Origin: an uncultured Clostridium sp.
GTDB lineage: Bacteria; Bacillota; Clostridia; Clostridiales; Clostridiaceae
Direction: 5' to 3'
DNA: 18,529 nucleotides
Assembly: GCA_934755305.1 (NCBI GenBank)
Contig: CAKVLD010000057.1
Location: 1 to 18,529, forward strand
Below the pieces are notes generated by a model. It made no database searches and had not been told where the DNA came from. It was given only the letters and a program-made list of their open reading frames with translations. This document shows, piece after piece, positions 16,003 to 18,529 of the stretch. The first letter of the stretch is position 1; each line of letters opens with the position of its first letter. The position numbers and the translations under genes were made by a program.

Positions 16003-16875
16003 ATGAACGAAAATTTAACAACAAACTTAGAAAGATGGATTTCTGAAACAAAAACAGAAATGCAATTAGAAAAGGCATTTAAAATGCCAAGCTTGAGAGG
16101 TGCATCAAATAATGGTAATGCTACTCTTACTCAAAAGGTAACAGCTACAGGTTCAAAAGCTGAAGAAGAAAGATTAAGATCTAAATCTCTTGATGGCTTT
16201 TTAGGTGGACTTCCAGATGGTTCTTCTCTAGATGATGATAATCAAGAACAATTATTACAAGTATTTAAGAACAATCCATCATCTGGATGTACATCATTAA
16301 TGGATATGGCAAGAGTTGCCGCTGGTTTTGATCCAACTGAACCATTTAATGATGACAACTTAGTTAAGTTTAGAAATTATTTGAAAAGAGTGGCTAATTG
16401 TCCTTTAATGACTATAAACTATGCTGATACAGTTAGCTATGATAAAAAAGTATCAGACTGGAATGATGCAATTAAAGGAATGGTAGACTTATTTGAAGGA
16501 ATTGAAACTAGTCAAAAAAATAAAATAAAAGATTCTTTAATAAACTTAACAAAATGTGCTCTATCTCATACTAAAACTGAACAAAGCACAACTCTTTTCA
16601 CTCAATCTACTATTAATGTAGATAATAGCAGTCTTTATTTCTATGCTTACTACTCATCAGTTAAAATAGTAGCTGATAAGAAAAAAGGTCATACTGTAGT
16701 TCAAAATAAGTTTAATATCTCTAGAATAAAATTAAGATTCTACACTGAATATTGGCCATCATATGCTGAAAAAGTTATGAATGCTCATGTTAAGTCTTTT
16801 GATAATTGGTTAAATGATAACAATACTCCAGACGGAGATAACATGCCAGATTTATTCTGTTTTGCAGGTAAATAA
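16003..16875 (+). CDS. Unrecognised protein, tandem paralogue 1
   Basis: 290 residues from ATG 16003, with AAGGAG 8-9 bases upstream; the in-frame GTG at 15994 lies inside that Shine-Dalgarno and is rejected. I do not recognise the family. There is no signal peptide, membrane helix, LPXTG or nucleotide-binding motif. Helix-rich residues 1-30 lead to a PSLRG motif (29-33). A charged and Gly/Asp-rich stretch (50-80) follows, then FKNNPSSGCTSLMDMA (88-103), SLINLTKCALSH (178-189), EQSTTLFTQ (193-201), a probably beta-rich region (205-250) and WLNDNNTPDG (269-278) near the end. There are four Cys (96, 133, 185, 286). The next gene is a diverged copy, and the blocks named above are those shared. 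The strong ribosome site, possible 5' hairpin and own terminator suggest abundant expression. A structural, toxin-like or immunity role would all be guesses. Confidence 0.85.
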   Translation: MNENLTTNLERWISETKTEMQLEKAFKMPSLRGASNNGNATLTQKVTATGSKAEEERLRSKSLDGFLGGLPDGSSLDDDNQEQLLQVFKNNPSSGCTSLMDMARVAAGFDPTEPFNDDNLVKFRNYLKRVANCPLMTINYADTVSYDKKVSDWNDAIKGMVDLFEGIETSQKNKIKDSLINLTKCALSHTKTEQSTTLFTQSTINVDNSSLYFYAYYSSVKIVADKKKGHTVVQNKFNISRIKLRFYTEYWPSYAEKVMNAHVKSFDNWLNDNNTPDGDNMPDLFCFAGK

Positions 16876-16890
16876 TAATTTCTATTTTAG

Positions 16891-16920
16891 GCCCATTATT
16901 ATTTTAATGGGCTTATTTTT
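16891..16920 (+). terminator. Intrinsic terminator between the two paralogues
   Basis: GCCCATTA (16891-16898) pairs perfectly with TAATGGGC (16905-16912) across a 6-base loop, followed by TTATTTTT (16913-16920). It lies 15 bases after the stop of paralogue 1 and 15 before the start codon of paralogue 2, immediately before its Shine-Dalgarno. Paralogue 2 is therefore probably expressed only by read-through or at a lower level. Confidence 0.85.
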
Positions 16921-16935
16921 AGAGGAGGAACTTTT

Positions 16936-17814
16936 ATGAATGAAGAAGAAAAAATTATTGGTGATGAATTAAAAGATTGGTTACAAACTCAAAAAAATAC
17001 TATTGGAGAAGCACAAGAAAATAATTATCAAGTTAGTAGTTTAAGAGGTACTGCTTCCTTGCCAAGACTTATGTTAAATGTTACTGAAGTAGGCCCTGTT
17101 TCAGCTACTGCAAGAAGCAGATCTATGCAACTTAAAAAGATTTTAAATGGAAGAAAGAATTCATCTAATTTAAATAATCAAGAATATAATAATTTATTAG
17201 AAACTTTTAAAAACAATCCTTCTTCTGGATTTACATCTTTAATAGATCTAGCATTTAAAAGTTCTAATATTAATTTAACTGATGGTCTTCAAGGATTTGA
17301 AGTAACTCGTATGTTAAACTTTATAAATAAACTAGGTTCATGTCCATTAGTTACTCTTGCCCATTCAGATAGAATTCATTATGAAAGGAAAGGTAAAGAT
17401 TGGAATACAACTGTAAATCAAATTGTAAATTATTATGTTGGTGTTTCTGATGAAGATAAAACAAAAATACGTAATTCACTTATAAACCTGACCAAAGTAG
17501 CTATTTCTCACAAAAAAGCTGAACAATCAGAAAATCTATTTACCCAAGGCTCTCTAATTGTAAATAATGATTATATTTATCTTTGGCTTTTAACTTCTAA
17601 TGTTACTGTTGTAGCTCATAAGCAAAAAAAAGGAACTGTTGTACAAGAAACCCTTGATATTAATAGATATCAATTTAGATTTTCTATTGCAAACTGGAAC
17701 AAGTATTATGCAGAAATTGTAGCAAAAGAGCATATAAATTCAATGGATGATTGGCTAAATGATAATAATACCCCTGCTGGTTCTTCTGAAGTTTTACTTA
17801 CTTGTTTTATGTAG
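16936..17814 (+). CDS. Unrecognised protein, tandem paralogue 2
   Basis: 292 residues; AGAGGAGG lies 7 bases before ATG 16936. It is a clear diverged copy of the preceding gene (by eye about a third to two fifths identical) along the whole length. Shared blocks: SSLRG (34-38), FKNNPSSGFTSLIDLA (91-106), SLINLTKVAISH (181-192), EQSENLFTQ (196-204) and DDWLNDNNTPAG (271-282). Cys is kept at the CPL position (Cys136) but not at the three other Cys sites in the alignment; one other Cys is near the end (Cys290). No signal peptide or membrane segment. No separate promoter is visible in the 60-base gap, which instead contains a terminator, so it depends on read-through unless a cryptic promoter exists. 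Function unknown; differing surface residues suggest divergence after duplication rather than recent copying. Confidence 0.85.
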   Translation: MNEEEKIIGDELKDWLQTQKNTIGEAQENNYQVSSLRGTASLPRLMLNVTEVGPVSATARSRSMQLKKILNGRKNSSNLNNQEYNNLLETFKNNPSSGFTSLIDLAFKSSNINLTDGLQGFEVTRMLNFINKLGSCPLVTLAHSDRIHYERKGKDWNTTVNQIVNYYVGVSDEDKTKIRNSLINLTKVAISHKKAEQSENLFTQGSLIVNNDYIYLWLLTSNVTVVAHKQKKGTVVQETLDINRYQFRFSIANWNKYYAEIVAKEHINSMDDWLNDNNTPAGSSEVLLTCFM

Positions 17815-17874
17815 TTTGTGAAGTTTATATTTCTTAATAAGAAACAGAAAATCATATTTAGCCATAACTAAAAA

Positions 17875-17922
17875 TAGTACCTATAAACAGTATACTTAAA
17901 AAGCTTCTATTTATAGGTACTA
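17875..17922 (-). terminator. Hairpin terminator of the right-hand minus-strand operon
   Basis: TAGTACCTATAAA (17875-17887) is perfectly repeated in inverse orientation at 17910-17922, a 13-bp stem with a 22-base loop. On the minus strand the stem is followed by TTTTT, as expected for ending the membrane-protein operon; it lies about 18 bases past that stop codon. On the plus strand the tail is CTTTAATAT, poorer, but it may also help end the paralogue transcript. Confidence 0.7.
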
Positions 17923-17939
17923 CTTTAATATAAAAAGTT

Positions 17940-18173
17940 TTATTTATTATTTAATTGTTTTTTTAATTTTGCCATTTTTCTTTGTGCTGGTATTCCAACT
18001 AAACATATATCAATTAATCCTACTATAATTAATATAGTACCAGCCACTTTCATATTAACCTCTAAAAATTTACATACTAAAATAGCTATTATCATAAGTA
18101 CTCCAACTACTCTAGTCATTGTCATTATTTTTTTTACCTTATTAATTTCATTTAATATTTCATGTTCCTTCAT
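17940..18173 (-). CDS. Small two-helix membrane protein, unknown function
   Basis: 77 residues. A charged N-terminal helix (MKEHEILNEINKVKKIM) is followed by two hydrophobic segments at about 22-37 and 45-61, and a basic tail (AQRKMAKLKKQLNNK). This gives a hairpin membrane protein with both ends probably in the cytosol by the positive-inside rule. AGAGGTGG lies just before ATG 18173. Nine bases separate it from the stop of the upstream ABC permease, so the two are co-translated and it may be an accessory to that transporter. I do not recognise the family. Confidence 0.8.
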   Translation of the reverse strand: MKEHEILNEINKVKKIMTMTRVVGVLMIIAILVCKFLEVNMKVAGTILIIVGLIDICLVGIPAQRKMAKLKKQLNNK

Positions 18174-18182
18174 AATCCACCT

Positions 18183-18529
18183 CTACTTAATCATTTTCTT
18201 TGGTATAAATATTCTTATAATTAAATAATTGCATAAAAAAATGAATCCTATTATACTAATTCCTGATATCACTATAGTAAACATAGAAACTGTATTATTT
18301 AATATAGCATTCCCCATTAAGAATGGAGCAGTAAAAGGTATATATATGCAAATCTTACTTAATACTGAACCTGGATTTGGTATAGTCATATAAGCTATAA
18401 CAAATGCTACTACAAGTATTACTGTAACTGGTAATTGAGCAAATTGCATCTCTTGTTGATCATTTACAAATATACCAACTATAGCGTATAACAATGTGTA
18501 TATAATTATTCCTAATAAAGATATAATGG
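18183..18529 (-). CDS. ABC-2 type permease, C-terminal part (NatB/YhaP-like), cut by window edge
   Basis: The frame is open through base 18529, so this is the C-terminal 115 residues or so of a longer protein. The TTG at 18494 is internal, because the codons upstream of it (IISLLGIIIYTL) have no stop and continue the membrane segment. Four hydrophobic segments are seen. The patterns DQQEMQFAQLP, PNPGSVLSKICIYIPFTAPFLM and a final NYLIIRIF are typical of the PF12698-type permeases of Na+ or drug exporters such as NatB. A partner ATPase is expected upstream, outside the window. It is followed closely by the small membrane protein gene. Confidence 0.8.
   Translation of the reverse strand, partial: IISLLGIIIYTLLYAIVGIFVNDQQEMQFAQLPVTVILVVAFVIAYMTIPNPGSVLSKICIYIPFTAPFLMGNAILNNTVSMFTIVISGISIIGFIFLCNYLIIRIFIPKKMIK

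Noticed and set aside
17831..17843. Short palindrome TTCTTAATAAGAA downstream of paralogue 2, considered as an operator or terminator
   Set aside because: No loop space, no GC and no promoter next to it; expected by chance in AT-rich DNA.

Overview
The DNA is very AT-rich, with strong purine-rich Shine-Dalgarno sites, ATG/GTG starts and short intergenic gaps. This suggests a low-GC Firmicute, most likely Clostridium or a close relative (inference from composition and gene style). No rRNA, tRNA, CRISPR array or transposase is visible.

The left 11.1 kb (1 to about 11160) is one long minus-strand run, probably a single operon read from a sigma-A-like promoter at 11135-11163. In transcription order it holds: a three-gene ABC-2 exporter (ATPase and two permeases); a PF14907-type nucleotidyltransferase; a seryl-tRNA-synthetase-like amino acid:[carrier protein] ligase; its probable carrier protein; an SDR (NAD epimerase) fused to an APH-type kinase; a HAD domain fused to a uridine-kinase-like P-loop kinase; a second HAD protein; a VOC/glyoxalase-fold protein; and a gene cut by the window edge. 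Gaps are 0-51 bases or the genes overlap, and most genes have their own Shine-Dalgarno. An HPr-kinase-like gene diverges from the head of this operon. The set looks like a small specialised pathway: an amino acid is loaded on a stand-alone carrier protein, a scaffold is modified by redox/epimerase, kinase, phosphatase and nucleotidyl transfer steps, and the product is exported. No core NRPS/PKS, cyclase or precursor peptide is visible, so the product is unknown and the system may be undescribed.

The middle (12.4-15.9 kb) holds single-gene units. A UlaG-like metallo-beta-lactamase-fold hydrolase (+) and a flavodoxin (-) converge on a perfect 16-bp inverted-repeat terminator. They are followed by a fatty acyl-AMP ligase with its own C-terminal carrier-like domain (-), behind a near-consensus promoter. 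This gives the locus a second carrier-based acyl-activation enzyme.

The right part (15.9-17.8 kb) carries two tandem paralogous plus-strand genes of about 290 residues that I do not recognise. An intrinsic terminator lies between them, and a possible hairpin sits at the 5' end of the first transcript. The last 600 bases hold the 3' end of a minus-strand operon: a NatB-like ABC-2 permease cut by the window edge and a small two-helix membrane protein, ending in a hairpin terminator.
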